DNA of 64,000 bases, taken from the NCBI RefSeq assembly GCF_904846645.1, contig NZ_CAJHBO010000014.1:1-64000 (forward strand), written 5' to 3'. The DNA comes from Psychrobacter sp. Pi2-1. GTDB taxonomy: Bacteria; Pseudomonadota; Gammaproteobacteria; Pseudomonadales; Moraxellaceae. The notes under the pieces are model-generated. The model saw nothing but the letters and a program-made list of their open reading frames with translations, searched no databases and was not told where the DNA came from. Shown here one piece after another: positions 35,964 to 44,682 of this stretch. Positions within the stretch are counted from its first letter, which is position 1; each line of letters begins with the position of its first letter. Position numbers and translations under genes: made by a program.

Positions 35964-36805
35964 GGGCATGTCTTCAATTGGATAAGCCCTAAATAATAGT
36001 TACAATACCGCATCTATTGAGTCGATGCGAGAAATACAAGTTATGGCAAGAAAAGCATTAACAGATACGCTTTGGGATCAATTGCAATCGACGATGATAA
36101 AGTACGGCTGCTATCAAACTCAAAACAGCCGAGAGATCATGGAAGCCATACTGTGGAAGCTACGCACAGGCGCGCCTTGGCGTGACATACCTGAAGAATT
36201 ATGTTCGTGGAAAACAGCCTATAGTCGTTTCAACCGCTGGTCGAAAACTGGCTTATGGGCGGATTTTTTTTTAGCTTACGAAAAGAAATTGATACGGAAT
36301 GGATATTCACAGACGGAAGCTATGTTCGCTGTCACCAGCATGCAAGTGGAGCTCGGCGTGGTGAAGATCGAGCAATTGGACAAAGCCGTGGCGGCGCAAC
36401 TACAAAGATACACCTATCCTGTGATGCCGATGGATATCCGCTCAATTTTAAAATCACTGGGGGTGAAGTCCACGACAGTCAAGTTGCAGGTGAATTGATT
36501 GAAATGATTGGACAAGCTGATTACTTTATCGCTGATAAAGGCTATGACTCAGAGTCTATCAGAGACAAAGCTCGAAGCCATAATATGATACCCGTCGTTC
36601 CTAAAAGGAAAAATGCCAAACAGCCTAATCCAGAGTTTGATAGCTATTTGTATAAACTGCGTCATCTTGTTGAAAATATGTTTGCAAGGCTTAAGCATTT
36701 TCGTAGTATCGCTACTCGCTACGAGAAGTTGGCTCGTAATTTTAAGTCAATACCCTACCTGGCGTGTACTATCATTCATTGTAAAATGAATGATAGTACA
36801 CGCCC
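35964..36805 (+). mobile_element. IS5-family (IS427-like) insertion sequence, 842 bp
   Basis: Ends GGGCATGTCTT on the left and, reversed, GGGCGTGTACT on the right, flanked by a TA duplication (35962-35963 and 36806-36807). It encodes a transposase in two overlapping frames joined at a nine-T run, as in IS427-group elements. Confidence 0.8.
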
Positions 36806-36836
36806 TAGTGACATCTTGAATTTGAGTCGTTTATGA
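36025..36836 (+). CDS. IS5-family transposase, two frames joined by -1 frameshift
   Basis: Frame 1 (36025-36498) gives the N-terminal DUF4096-like part (ILWKLRTGAPWRDIPEEL, FNRWSKTGLW). The T-run at 36264-36272 allows a -1 shift to the frame open at 36255-36836, which carries the DDE core: FTDGSYVRCHQ (Asp), ADYFIADKGYDS (Asp) and LVENMFARLKHFR (Glu). The second frame runs 31 bases beyond the right inverted repeat before stopping, so its last residues come from flanking DNA. Programmed frameshifting is known for the IS427 group, so the break need not be a mutation. Confidence 0.82.
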
Positions 36837-37072
36837 AAATGCTAACTTTTAACTTTATGTACTACACCGCCCATCCATGATGTTTACATTCTTATAATTT
36901 TATTATCAAATTTAGGCTCTTATTCGGGCTACTTTAGTTTCCAAAAAGCCAAATAAATTGAAAAATTTAATATATTTACATTTACAATCTAAATTTTACC
37001 ATCAGAACGATAAACCTACCGTATCAGTTGCCTTTTAGATATTATTTACTAGTTTACATAAAAAATAACGGA

Positions 37073-37474
37073 TTATAATGAATCGGTAAATCTGTCACAT
37101 ATTACCCAAGTACCATTTTGGAGCGCTGGTAGAATAACCTGCTGCATATGATCACAGCGCGCCGCAAACAATAGTAGCAGCTCAGTATCGTCTTCGATAT
37201 CAGTTGCTGGGTCCAATAATATGTCACGCAATTGCTCGGCAAATGGGCTACCACCCGGCTCACGAGTACGCAGATATGGAATGCCATTAGCTTCTAAGCG
37301 CAAGCACAACTGTTCAATCGCGGTGGTTTTGCCCACGCCTTCAGTCCCTTCAAAACTAATAAAGCGGCCTAACGTAGGTGCTGTTTCCGTATTTGAAGCA
37401 CTTGATTCAGGTAGATTCGATGATGGTGTGTTGGCATGTGACGGTGTTGCGCTGGTGTGCATAGATACTGACAT
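37073..37474 (-). pseudogene. tmk: Thymidylate kinase, truncated 5' part
   Basis: The frame gives a 36-residue Ser/Thr-rich extension and then the tmk start: FISFEGTEGVGKTT (P-loop), LRTREPGGSPFAEQLRD and WVICDRFTDS, the DRF motif. It then reads one Leu and stops; usual dTMP kinases continue for about 80 residues (T-V-A-Y-Q-G and the LID). Sequence turns AT-rich exactly there, so island insertion split the gene. dTMP kinase is essential for dTTP synthesis, so an intact copy is expected elsewhere. It follows mltG in the normal pabC-mltG-tmk order. Confidence 0.85.
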
Positions 37475-37562
37475 GATATGACCTTATGTCATTGATGAGC
37501 GCTACCTCTACTTTGTAGCACTCAATAAACGATAAGTTTTTTAAGAGGACTAAGAAGGAATA

Positions 37563-38852
37563 TTACTGCGGCGGCGTTTGAGATTTTTTCTCACGCATGA
37601 CACTGAGATAGTCTTTTACCGCTTGATTATGTTCAGCCAAGCTGTTGGTAAATTTGTGCCCGCCATTGCCCGTTGCCACAAAATACAACGCTTCACTATC
37701 GGCAGGATGTAAGGTCGCTTCGATAGAGGCCGCTGATGGTAGCGCAATTGGCGTTGGCGGTAAACCATCAATTTGGTAGGTATTGTAAGACGTTTTTTCA
37801 TTAATGTCTTTGCGGCGGATATTGCCATCATAACGACTGCCCATACCATAGATAATGGTCGGGTCCGTCTGCATACGCATGTTTTTATTCAAGCGATTTC
37901 TAAATACGGCAGAGACTAAAGGACGTTCATCAGCAACGCTGGTCTCTTTTTCGATAATAGACGCCATCACTAACGCTTCATATGGACTCTTATAAGGGAG
38001 GTTCGGCGCACGATTTTCCCACGCATCAGTCAATACCTGCTGCTGACGCTTATATAAGTCAGTCAATACTTTTTTATCGCTGGTTCCTTCACCATAATAA
38101 TAGGTATCAGGCGCGAACCAACCTTCAAGATTATAGTTAACAATCGGGTCACTGCTATTAGCCACACTATCTGGCAATACACCCGTCAAATCTAGTGCTT
38201 GAGCAATACTGGCATTGTCACTATCTGCGGTCAGTACTTCTTTTTCGATTTTGTTATTGTCACGTAGAGCTTGGTAAAGGTCTTTAGATGTCTTGCCTTC
38301 GATAATCTGTACCTTGACCATGGCCGCTTTTGCGCCTTGACCTAGTATTTGTAGCGCCTCAGCGATAGTTGGGTTTTCGGGTAATTGATACGTACCAGCA
38401 TGCAACGGTGCATCGACTTGCGATTTGATATACAGCTTGGCCACGCCTGCCGAAAACAGCGGAATCTGCTGTTGCCACTGCGGTAGTAGACCATAATACG
38501 TCTGACCTGGTTCAATCGTGACCATTTGCTGCGGCTGCTCGATACGCCCAAACAACGTCTGATAAACCATGACCAAGAAAAACGCAGCAATTAGCCCCAA
38601 CACCAGCAGCACTTGATAGCCGCGTTGCATAAAAAACGATGGGTTATTGACTTTATATTGACGCGGTTTACTGTTGCCGCTGATGAGCGAGACGTTGGTT
38701 GCTGGCGTTGCTGATGTGTCTTCCACCTCATCTACCACTGGTTGTGCGTCCGGCAGCGTGGTATCGACACGCTCCTCGACTGTGCCATCTTGCTTGTTTG
38801 ACGGCGACTCATTGGGACGTTCAGGTGGTATATTGGGTGTAGGCTTGCTCAT
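37563..38852 (-). CDS. mltG: Endolytic murein transglycosylase MltG
   Basis: 429 residues: a long acidic, Pro-rich cytoplasmic N-terminus, one membrane helix (about 80-99), and the periplasmic YceG domain with catalytic Glu in ASIIEKETSV (about residue 301) and the conserved MQTDPTIIYGMG, YNTYQIDGLPPTPI and ALYFVATGNGGHKF. It cuts nascent glycan strands and sets their length. Transcribed toward tmk, 88 bases away. Upstream of its start the DpnII-type cassette now separates it from pabC. Ends with a Gln/Pro-rich tail. Confidence 0.95.
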   Translation of the reverse strand: MSKPTPNIPPERPNESPSNKQDGTVEERVDTTLPDAQPVVDEVEDTSATPATNVSLISGNSKPRQYKVNNPSFFMQRGYQVLLVLGLIAAFFLVMVYQTLFGRIEQPQQMVTIEPGQTYYGLLPQWQQQIPLFSAGVAKLYIKSQVDAPLHAGTYQLPENPTIAEALQILGQGAKAAMVKVQIIEGKTSKDLYQALRDNNKIEKEVLTADSDNASIAQALDLTGVLPDSVANSSDPIVNYNLEGWFAPDTYYYGEGTSDKKVLTDLYKRQQQVLTDAWENRAPNLPYKSPYEALVMASIIEKETSVADERPLVSAVFRNRLNKNMRMQTDPTIIYGMGSRYDGNIRRKDINEKTSYNTYQIDGLPPTPIALPSAASIEATLHPADSEALYFVATGNGGHKFTNSLAEHNQAVKDYLSVMREKKSQTPPQ

Positions 38853-38934
38853 GGCAACTCGCGAGGCAGATGTTTGCTAGAATTTAGCACTGAACCGTGC
38901 GATTTTCAATGGTATTTCATTGTTACTTATCTTT

Positions 38935-40272
38935 TTAGCTTTCCTTAACTTGAGTGAATATCCACTCTATCCAACTTTTAACAGTAAGACACCTTCTTGA
39001 GAAAGTGCTAGAAGCTCTATTTAAATTTTCAATTTTACAAGCTTCAACAATATCTTGAACGTTTTCAATTGATAGTACACCTGCCTTACTTATATATAAA
39101 TCAAATACTTTGGAAAAAGGTTTAGATGAGAGAATGAGTTCTGCAAACCGAATTTGTTTTGTAGTGAGTGGCAACTGCATTATTTCTAAACCTAAATCAG
39201 TAAAATATACCAACCCCCTATCTATAGATACCAAGCCTAAATATCTTGCTGCGTTCGCATAGTAATCGGCTTGCCTATCAGTAAAATCGTAAATATCAGC
39301 TATTTCTCTCTTAGAAAAACCTCTTCCACCACTCTCATCAACATCTTCACTTAGACTACTAAAGTATTTTTTTACGAGCTCTTCACATAGATTCACGATC
39401 TTATTGAAATCGTCTGCTTGAGGGAAAGGTGCATCTTGACTATTGAGCTTAGGTAAGGTTTTATTTAGTAAGTTTTTCAAATATTCTAATGTCAATTCTT
39501 TAGTTATAATCGAATATCTACTTGAACTCAACAATCTAATCGACATAGGGTCATTTATATCCTCAAACAAGTATTCTCTAATGTAAAATATTCCATTAGA
39601 GTATGTGAGATAGATATTTTTGATATCCTTTGTCGACACTTTGTTTAACCAAGTTCTATAAGGATAATACAGCTGTCTAACTACAAAATCTCTTGAAAGT
39701 ACGTTCTTAGCCTCTATAAGATAAATACTATCGTGACTTTCGTAACCAGCATCGATTTCTATTTGAGAACCTCTTACTTTAAAATCAAAAATCTTGTTTG
39801 GCTCCTCGATCTTAAAATCAAACTCGCCTGATCCCATTCGACCGCTTATAGTGCTATATAGTTCATCCGCACCTGTAAAACTCGTTAAAATTGAACATAA
39901 ATCAGCACAATATATAGCTGATGATTCAGTAGTAATCAGATTTGGATCTATTGTTTCAATAAATGACGGGAACTGCTTCTCTAGAACTACATCTGATCTT
40001 TTAGGAGTATCGTAATCTTCAAAGTTATGGAACATGTCAAATCTTCCAACTTTATAGCCTCCTCTACTAATTGGCAAAATAGATAGCTTATTCTTTTTGA
40101 ATATTTCTGGTAAGTCTTTTCTAGCATCAAACTTAGTCATAAGCCTAGCTTGTCTGAAATCGTTGATTCTTTTAGAGTGTACAATGAATTCACCTTCAGC
40201 CTCTATCTTGTCCAAGAGACTATCTTCTTCGAATAATCTCTCCCAAGCTAGATCGTTTTTAGATTTATTCAT
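38935..40272 (-). CDS. Putative type II restriction endonuclease of the DpnII-type cassette
   Basis: 445 residues. The middle holds IEIDAGYESHDSIYLIEAKN-like chemistry: Asp in the first strand and LIEAKNV (Glu-x-Lys, about residue 185-190), a PD-(D/E)XK site. The C-terminal third looks winged-helix-like (FSKREIADIYDFTDRQADYY). Its stop codon is three bases from the DpnM-like gene's neighbour start region, and both are read in the same direction, methylase first. With DpnM- and DpnA-like methylases the expected target is GATC, although the protein does not look like R.DpnII itself. Family assignment is by motif and linkage. Confidence 0.75.
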   Translation of the reverse strand: MNKSKNDLAWERLFEEDSLLDKIEAEGEFIVHSKRINDFRQARLMTKFDARKDLPEIFKKNKLSILPISRGGYKVGRFDMFHNFEDYDTPKRSDVVLEKQFPSFIETIDPNLITTESSAIYCADLCSILTSFTGADELYSTISGRMGSGEFDFKIEEPNKIFDFKVRGSQIEIDAGYESHDSIYLIEAKNVLSRDFVVRQLYYPYRTWLNKVSTKDIKNIYLTYSNGIFYIREYLFEDINDPMSIRLLSSSRYSIITKELTLEYLKNLLNKTLPKLNSQDAPFPQADDFNKIVNLCEELVKKYFSSLSEDVDESGGRGFSKREIADIYDFTDRQADYYANAARYLGLVSIDRGLVYFTDLGLEIMQLPLTTKQIRFAELILSSKPFSKVFDLYISKAGVLSIENVQDIVEACKIENLNRASSTFSRRCLTVKSWIEWIFTQVKES

Positions 40273-40274
40273 AG

Positions 40275-41108
40275 CTAATAATTCCTTACCAGAATTTCTT
40301 TAACCTCGCCTCGCTTACTTCCAACAGAGTTAATACTTCTATTAGCTCCTACTTCAATTATCTCAAAGTCTTCATATAATTCTTTCATAAAGGCAGTAGC
40401 AGAGTTAGACAAAAGGAAATTAACACCCCTTTTATTTAGATTGATACAAGTATCTCTAAGTCTTACTTGTTCATCATCACCAAAACCACCCTGAACGTAT
40501 CCTGTAAAGTTTGAGCTTTTCGAAACAGGATCATACGGTGGATCAAGATAAACAAATGAGCCTTTACGCGCCCCCTTAACAGCTTCCTCAAAATCTCCAT
40601 TACGCAATGCAATATCATTATTCTGTAAGTAATTACTTACCGCTTGCAGAACAGTTTCGTTGATTATATTAGGGTTTTTATAACGCCCAAAAGGTGTATT
40701 AAACTCGCCTGAGCTATTGACTCTATACAGTCCATTGAAACAGGTCTTATTTAGGTAAATAACACGAGATGCACGCTCTATCTTAGTTAAATCAACAAAA
40801 TCTTCCTGCCTATCTAGAGCTCTTATCCGATAAAAGTACTCGGAGTTATTTTCATGAATAGCTAAGTGTTCAATAAGAGCATCTACATCATCTCTAATCG
40901 TTTCATAAACATTGATTAATTCAGAGTTGTAATCATTGATCACTGCTTTTTTTGGTTGCATGTGCAGAAGTATTGCGCCACCACCCAAAAAAGGCTCGTA
41001 GTAAGTAGATATACGGCTAGGAAGCAACGGCTCAATCTCAGTTATAAGTTGGCGTTTTCCACCTACCCACTTCAAGAAGGGCATGACTAATTTATTTTTC
41101 TTTGCCAC
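40275..41108 (-). CDS. dpnM: DpnM-like N6-adenine methyltransferase (GATC)
   Basis: 277 residues from GTG 41108, which follows AAGAGG and overlaps the controller gene; ATG 41084 (before PFLKW) is an alternative. FLKWVGGKRQL (motif X/D12 start), YYEPFLGGGAILLH (SAM binding), FNGLYRVNSSGEFNTPFGRY (target region) and VYLDPPYDP (catalytic DPPY, about residue 188) follow DpnM and Dam closely, motif order alpha class. It methylates double-stranded GATC to protect the host. The close recall of the DpnM sequence makes GATC specificity likely. Confidence 0.9.
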   Translation of the reverse strand: MAKKNKLVMPFLKWVGGKRQLITEIEPLLPSRISTYYEPFLGGGAILLHMQPKKAVINDYNSELINVYETIRDDVDALIEHLAIHENNSEYFYRIRALDRQEDFVDLTKIERASRVIYLNKTCFNGLYRVNSSGEFNTPFGRYKNPNIINETVLQAVSNYLQNNDIALRNGDFEEAVKGARKGSFVYLDPPYDPVSKSSNFTGYVQGGFGDDEQVRLRDTCINLNKRGVNFLLSNSATAFMKELYEDFEIIEVGANRSINSVGSKRGEVKEILVRNY

Positions 41109-41379
41109 TCTTAACCTCTTTTTCAAATGATTTATCATTAAATAATACCGACAAGCTGATATTAAAACTATCTGCAAAAACTTTGATATTTACTAACGCA
41201 GGATTACGCTCTCCACGTTCAACCATACCTATATACGTGCGATGAAAACCGGTTTTTTCGGCTAATTGCTCTTGGCTCAAGTCATTTTTTTTACGCAACT
41301 GGCGTATTCTTTCACCGAAATCACATAGAACTTTTTCTTTCATATAAGGCACGCATATTGGTTTTTTTGTTTGACTCAT
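41092..41379 (-). CDS. XRE-type controller protein of the R-M cassette
   Basis: 95 residues if started at ATG 41379; ATG 41343 would give 83. Cro-type helix-turn-helix: FGERIRQLRKKNDLSQEQLA and TGFHRTYIGMVERGERN, the hallmark of C proteins (compare the regulator at 17980). Overlaps the DpnM-like gene, so leads its operon. The paired direct repeats at 41392-41417 lie immediately upstream and between it and the divergent 82-aa ORF, the usual place for a C-box. It probably delays nuclease expression until methylation is complete. Confidence 0.87.
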   Translation of the reverse strand: MSQTKKPICVPYMKEKVLCDFGERIRQLRKKNDLSQEQLAEKTGFHRTYIGMVERGERNPALVNIKVFADSFNISLSVLFNDKSFEKEVKSGKEK

Positions 41380-41391
41380 GCTATATTTTGT

Positions 41392-41417
41392 ATACAATAA
41401 GTCTACATACAATAAGT
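41392..41417. promoter_or_regulatory. C-box-like direct repeats between divergent R-M operons
   Basis: ATACAATAAGT occurs at 41392-41402 and again at 41407-41417, a 15-base period, and the first copy also extends into GTATAC symmetry. Site placement between the controller gene and the dpnA operon fits a controller-protein operator acting on both promoters. Confidence 0.65.
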
Positions 41418-41437
41418 ATCATAGAGGAAGGTAGGTT

Positions 41438-41686
41438 ATGATAAGTATCGAAAATATGACTATCAATATTAACTCCAGCTCAACAGTACTTAGTGAACTA
41501 TTAGATACTGTAGACTCTGCAGTAGTAAGAGATGAATTAGTAAATATGCTTCGCATCATTAGTGAAGATAAGAGGTTTATTGATCAAACTGTTGTTATTC
41601 CAGATGATTGTGGGCAGTATGGTTTTGTACAAGGAGAGTTCAATTTGCCTGAGCTTCTTTATTTCTTAGCTGACATGCTGGAATAG
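41438..41686 (+). CDS. Small 82-aa protein upstream of the DpnA-like methylase
   Basis: Strong ribosome-binding site (AGGAAGG) before ATG 41438; stop two bases before the methylase start. Acidic, helical, with LSELLDTVDSAVVRDELVNM and LPELLYFLADMLE. No family recognised. Codon-coupled position suggests a role in expression or activity of the cassette, for example a modulator; it could also be an unrelated passenger. Confidence 0.65.
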   Translation: MISIENMTININSSSTVLSELLDTVDSAVVRDELVNMLRIISEDKRFIDQTVVIPDDCGQYGFVQGEFNLPELLYFLADMLE

Positions 41687-41688
41687 AC

Positions 41689-42519
41689 ATGGAAAGTCAC
41701 TCGTTTTTCAGTAGTACTAATTCAGATTTTAACTTACTGAAAGGTGACTGCTTAACTGTTATCCCTCAGTTAGATAATAACGTAGATATGGTCTTTGCCG
41801 ATCCACCTTATTTTTTGTCCAATGATGGTCTGACAGTGAAAAACGGTAAAGTCCAGTCAGTCAATAAAGGTCAGTGGGACAAGCTTGTCAGTGACAATGA
41901 TGCTTACGTATTTACATACGAATGGCTGTCTGCTGTACGAGAAAAAATGGCAGATAATGCGACCTTATGGGTCAGTGGTACACACCATAATATTTTTACC
42001 TTAGGACGTATTTTACCGCAGCTTGGTTTTAAGATACTTAATGTTATAACTTGGGAAAAAACCAATCCACCACCTAACTTTTCTTGTCGGTTTTTCACTC
42101 ATTCTACAGAATTCATTATTTGGGCAAGAAAACACCCTAAAGTACCGCACTACTTCGATTACGATTTGATGAAACGACTTAATAACGATAAGCAAATGAA
42201 AGATGTATGGCGCTTGCCAGCAATTGCTAAGTGGGAAAAATCTTGTGGTAGGCACCCTACGCAAAAACCTTTGGCTTTACTAGCTCAAATTATTTTAGCC
42301 TCTACTAAGAAAAATGCAGTGGTTCTTGACCCTTTTTCTGGCTCTGCGACGACAGGTATTGCAAGTAATGTCTTAGGAAGGCAATTTATTGGTATTGAAC
42401 AGGAAGCTGAATACCTACAACTTAGCCAAGCGCGCTACGAAGACCTGCAACAAGAAGGAAGAAAAGAGTTTTTCAAACAGCATTTCTATCGTTTATTAAA
42501 TAAAGAGAGTAACAACTAA
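41689..42519 (+). CDS. dpnA: DpnA-like adenine methyltransferase (second GATC methylase)
   Basis: 276 residues. FADPPYFLSNDG (DPPY, about residue 37), ITWEKTNPPPNFSCRFFTHS, YDLMKRLNNDKQMKDVW, HPTQKP and DPFSGSATTGIA (about 214) match DpnA nearly segment by segment; motif IV before I marks the beta class. DpnA acts on single-stranded GATC DNA and protects incoming plasmid during transformation. Divergent from the DpnM-nuclease operon. Its stop overlaps the pabC stop on the other strand. Confidence 0.92.
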   Translation: MESHSFFSSTNSDFNLLKGDCLTVIPQLDNNVDMVFADPPYFLSNDGLTVKNGKVQSVNKGQWDKLVSDNDAYVFTYEWLSAVREKMADNATLWVSGTHHNIFTLGRILPQLGFKILNVITWEKTNPPPNFSCRFFTHSTEFIIWARKHPKVPHYFDYDLMKRLNNDKQMKDVWRLPAIAKWEKSCGRHPTQKPLALLAQIILASTKKNAVVLDPFSGSATTGIASNVLGRQFIGIEQEAEYLQLSQARYEDLQQEGRKEFFKQHFYRLLNKESNN

Positions 42520-43526
42520 ACGGATTTAAAATCCACAACATCACCTGACAATAACGTCAGACTGCTCATTGGCATGATACCGCGCAGTGCATTGCAAAAG
42601 AAGAGGTGCGTTAATTTAGGCAAATCCTCATCTTGTAGCGACCTGATTATGACTGGATATTGCGTCGTGGATAGTGCATCTATAATTACCTGACGCATGA
42701 CGCCAGCGACGCCCGATTGAGCCATAGAAGGAGTGTACCACTGACCGGTGCTTAGGTAATCTTCATCATCTTTATGAATACTAGAGGTAGTTTTGGATTC
42801 CGATAGCGACTCTTCTGCCAATTGATAGAATACATTACTCATCGTACCCTCGACCCACTGCCCGCTCATATCGCGTAGCAGACCTTCACCAAGTGTTGAA
42901 GCAAGCTTTGATGCCAATGGCTCAGCTTTTATACGTTGTAGCTCACCACTAGCGAGGACATTGTCTAAACGATTAAGGCTCTTGAGACCTGCCAGCGGTG
43001 GCGGTAAGCAAGCAATCTGAGAAGCCAAACATATTGCCGAAGCATAAGGTTGGGTGGGTACCAAGTTTCCATCAGGCAAAGACAATTGCAGCGCAGTAGA
43101 AACTCTCATTGCCGTAGCCTTTAGCCATATCTCACAGTCGCTACCATTTGCATTAGGTGTATAGCCATAACCGCGCACATCCTGCGCAGCGCGGGTTACT
43201 ACTAGCTTTAGCATGCCCTGCTCTAACTGCTGGGCATACAGTTGCAGTACGGCTAATAGCTCTTCGCTATTTATGTTTAGCTGCAAGGCTTCAGCATGAG
43301 AGACAAGCCGCTGATAATGATAATCTGACCATAGTATCAACCCATCAATGACACCCATAGTGGTAAAAAACCCGTCAGCGTATGCCAGTCCGCGATTATC
43401 TAGAGACATGGTCGCTGTTTGGCTGGTCGACCTATCCTCTTCGGTCACACTGCTGTCTTCGGTCACACTGCTGACTTGTGGGTACAGACACACCCAACCG
43501 TTTGGTACTAACGTCGTATCGGTCAT
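42516..43526 (-). CDS. pabC: Aminodeoxychorismate lyase PabC
   Basis: 336 residues of fold-type IV PLP enzyme: YADGFFTTMGVIDGLILW near the start, LKSLNRLDNVLA (active Lys region, about residue 178), GQWVEGTMSNVFYQL and GVAGVMRQVI. It releases pyruvate from 4-amino-4-deoxychorismate to give 4-aminobenzoate for folate. Longer than the usual 270-290 residues because of a Ser/Thr-rich N-terminus and an insert near 230-250. Normally followed by mltG and tmk; the R-M cassette now intervenes. Starts three bases after the lipoprotein stop. Confidence 0.9.
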   Translation of the reverse strand: MTDTTLVPNGWVCLYPQVSSVTEDSSVTEEDRSTSQTATMSLDNRGLAYADGFFTTMGVIDGLILWSDYHYQRLVSHAEALQLNINSEELLAVLQLYAQQLEQGMLKLVVTRAAQDVRGYGYTPNANGSDCEIWLKATAMRVSTALQLSLPDGNLVPTQPYASAICLASQIACLPPPLAGLKSLNRLDNVLASGELQRIKAEPLASKLASTLGEGLLRDMSGQWVEGTMSNVFYQLAEESLSESKTTSSIHKDDEDYLSTGQWYTPSMAQSGVAGVMRQVIIDALSTTQYPVIIRSLQDEDLPKLTHLFFCNALRGIMPMSSLTLLSGDVVDFKSV

Positions 43527-43529
43527 GAT

Positions 43530-44207
43530 TTAGCTATTGTCTGTTTGAGCAGCGGCTTTATTGATCACCAGCATGCAACTATAAAACTCGCATTTTGCTA
43601 GCTCTATTTTTTGTCCACCGACGATTCTATTTTTGATGATTTGACTATTGAGCATATCAGCCACCATTTTACCGCCATCATCGCCCATCAGTTGACGCGA
43701 TAGTTGATAGGCTTTTTTGGCGTGGTTTTGGCTCAGCTCTTTTTCTTTGTCTGTATCAGTAGGATTGGCATAGTACCAACCCAGCTCTAGATATTTTTCA
43801 GAGTCGATGATATCTAGATAAGGCGCATCCGTTTTCATAAAGCGATATTTTGCCGCTGGATTACTGGCATAGTCTAGGCTGTTTTCGTCAGTGCTCATCA
43901 CTTCGCCAAACACAGATTTTATACTATCTAACTCATCCACCGCGAGCGACTCTACCTTATCCGTACCCCATGCTGCGACATCATATCTCACTGGCGTGCC
44001 TTGCTGAGCAGTAGCGCCGTCTAGGTCAGGATTGTTTGCGCTGTCCTGTACTGGCTCATTCGTTGTTGCCTGCTCAGTGGTCTCCGCATCTGGATTTGGA
44101 GCATCTTCTTTGGTGCTGTCACAGCCACTGAGCGTCACACCAACTGCCATTATCGTACCGACTAGAAGGGTCTGTAGGTTAGGATTCCACATGGATAATT
44201 TACTCAC
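43530..44207 (-). CDS. Predicted lipoprotein, 225 aa
   Basis: Signal sequence with lipobox LSGC (Cys29) predicts a lipid-anchored envelope protein. The mature part begins with an Asp/Glu/Thr/Gln-rich linker and continues with a compact domain (YDVAAWGTDKVESLAVDEL, YLELGWYYANPTDTDKEKEL) without a recognised family; two Cys near the end (KCEFYSC) may form a disulfide. Start uncertain: GTG 44207 or ATG 44192. Sits directly upstream of pabC and may share its transcript. Confidence 0.75.
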   Translation of the reverse strand: MSKLSMWNPNLQTLLVGTIMAVGVTLSGCDSTKEDAPNPDAETTEQATTNEPVQDSANNPDLDGATAQQGTPVRYDVAAWGTDKVESLAVDELDSIKSVFGEVMSTDENSLDYASNPAAKYRFMKTDAPYLDIIDSEKYLELGWYYANPTDTDKEKELSQNHAKKAYQLSRQLMGDDGGKMVADMLNSQIIKNRIVGGQKIELAKCEFYSCMLVINKAAAQTDNS

Positions 44208-44682
44208 ACTTTTAGATTGATCTCGAAATAGTATTAACGAGCTGGCAGGAACGCCGCTGATAACGAATAGTTTTCAATAAAGAGCATATTTCACAAATAT
44301 TATAATCTAGCAGTCATTACAGCATATTGATATAGGTTTCCATATTTTATAGTTTACCCAACTGCTCAGCACTTGACTACCTTTTACGTTACGCGGAGTA
44401 CTCCCCGAGAGTACAGATTTGTTAAATATATAACGTACCAAAACGACCTTCTCTTTAATAGGAAGTGGAAAACTGCCTGAGCGTGTTTTACATATATTTG
44501 CCTCAATGTCAGAATTTATTTTCAAAAACGATAAGGCAGCTTCTGACTAACACTGTCACTTCCTAATCATTGATTGGTGATGGCCTCTTGGTTTGTCAAT
44601 CATAGCGTTATCCCTTATGATGATTGAGCGCTACTTATTGCTTCTTTGATAGTATTTTTATTTTCTAGCCAGCGGACTATTT
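44208..44682. other. 475-bp spacer without a convincing gene
   Basis: Between the lipoprotein and aroE, which are divergent, so it should hold both promoters. The only longer frame (44307-44525, minus) has no ribosome-binding site and no recognisable composition. A few short inverted repeats are seen (near 44397-44412) but nothing that can be named. Confidence 0.4.

Larger units (their letters stand above)
128..37080. mobile_element. Defence genomic island, 128 to the tmk junction
   Basis: AT-rich block with a recombinase module at its left, at least seven predicted defence loci, several insertion sequences and no housekeeping genes. The right edge is placed where thymidylate kinase coding sequence stops abruptly after its DRFTDS motif (about 37075-37081). 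The left edge is not seen: the recombinase module is already interrupted by an IS at base 127. The extent and the assumption that everything between was acquired together are inferences; the IS elements may have brought or rearranged parts. Confidence 0.65.
38880..42518. mobile_element. DpnII-type restriction-modification cassette between pabC and mltG
   Basis: Five genes (38935-42519) with island-like base composition interrupt the usual pabC-mltG operon. The left edge lies in the short spacer before mltG; the right edge touches the pabC stop, where the two stops overlap. No inverted repeats, integrase or duplication are seen, so the cassette may have entered by homologous exchange of flanking genes. 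Confidence 0.65.

Noticed and set aside
36255..36836. Independent gene for the second IS5 frame
   Set aside because: It lacks its own start signal and continues the transposase after a nine-T slippery run, so it was joined to the first frame.
44307..44525. 72-codon minus-strand ORF in the spacer before aroE
   Set aside because: No ribosome-binding site, no recognisable sequence and position in a divergent promoter region.
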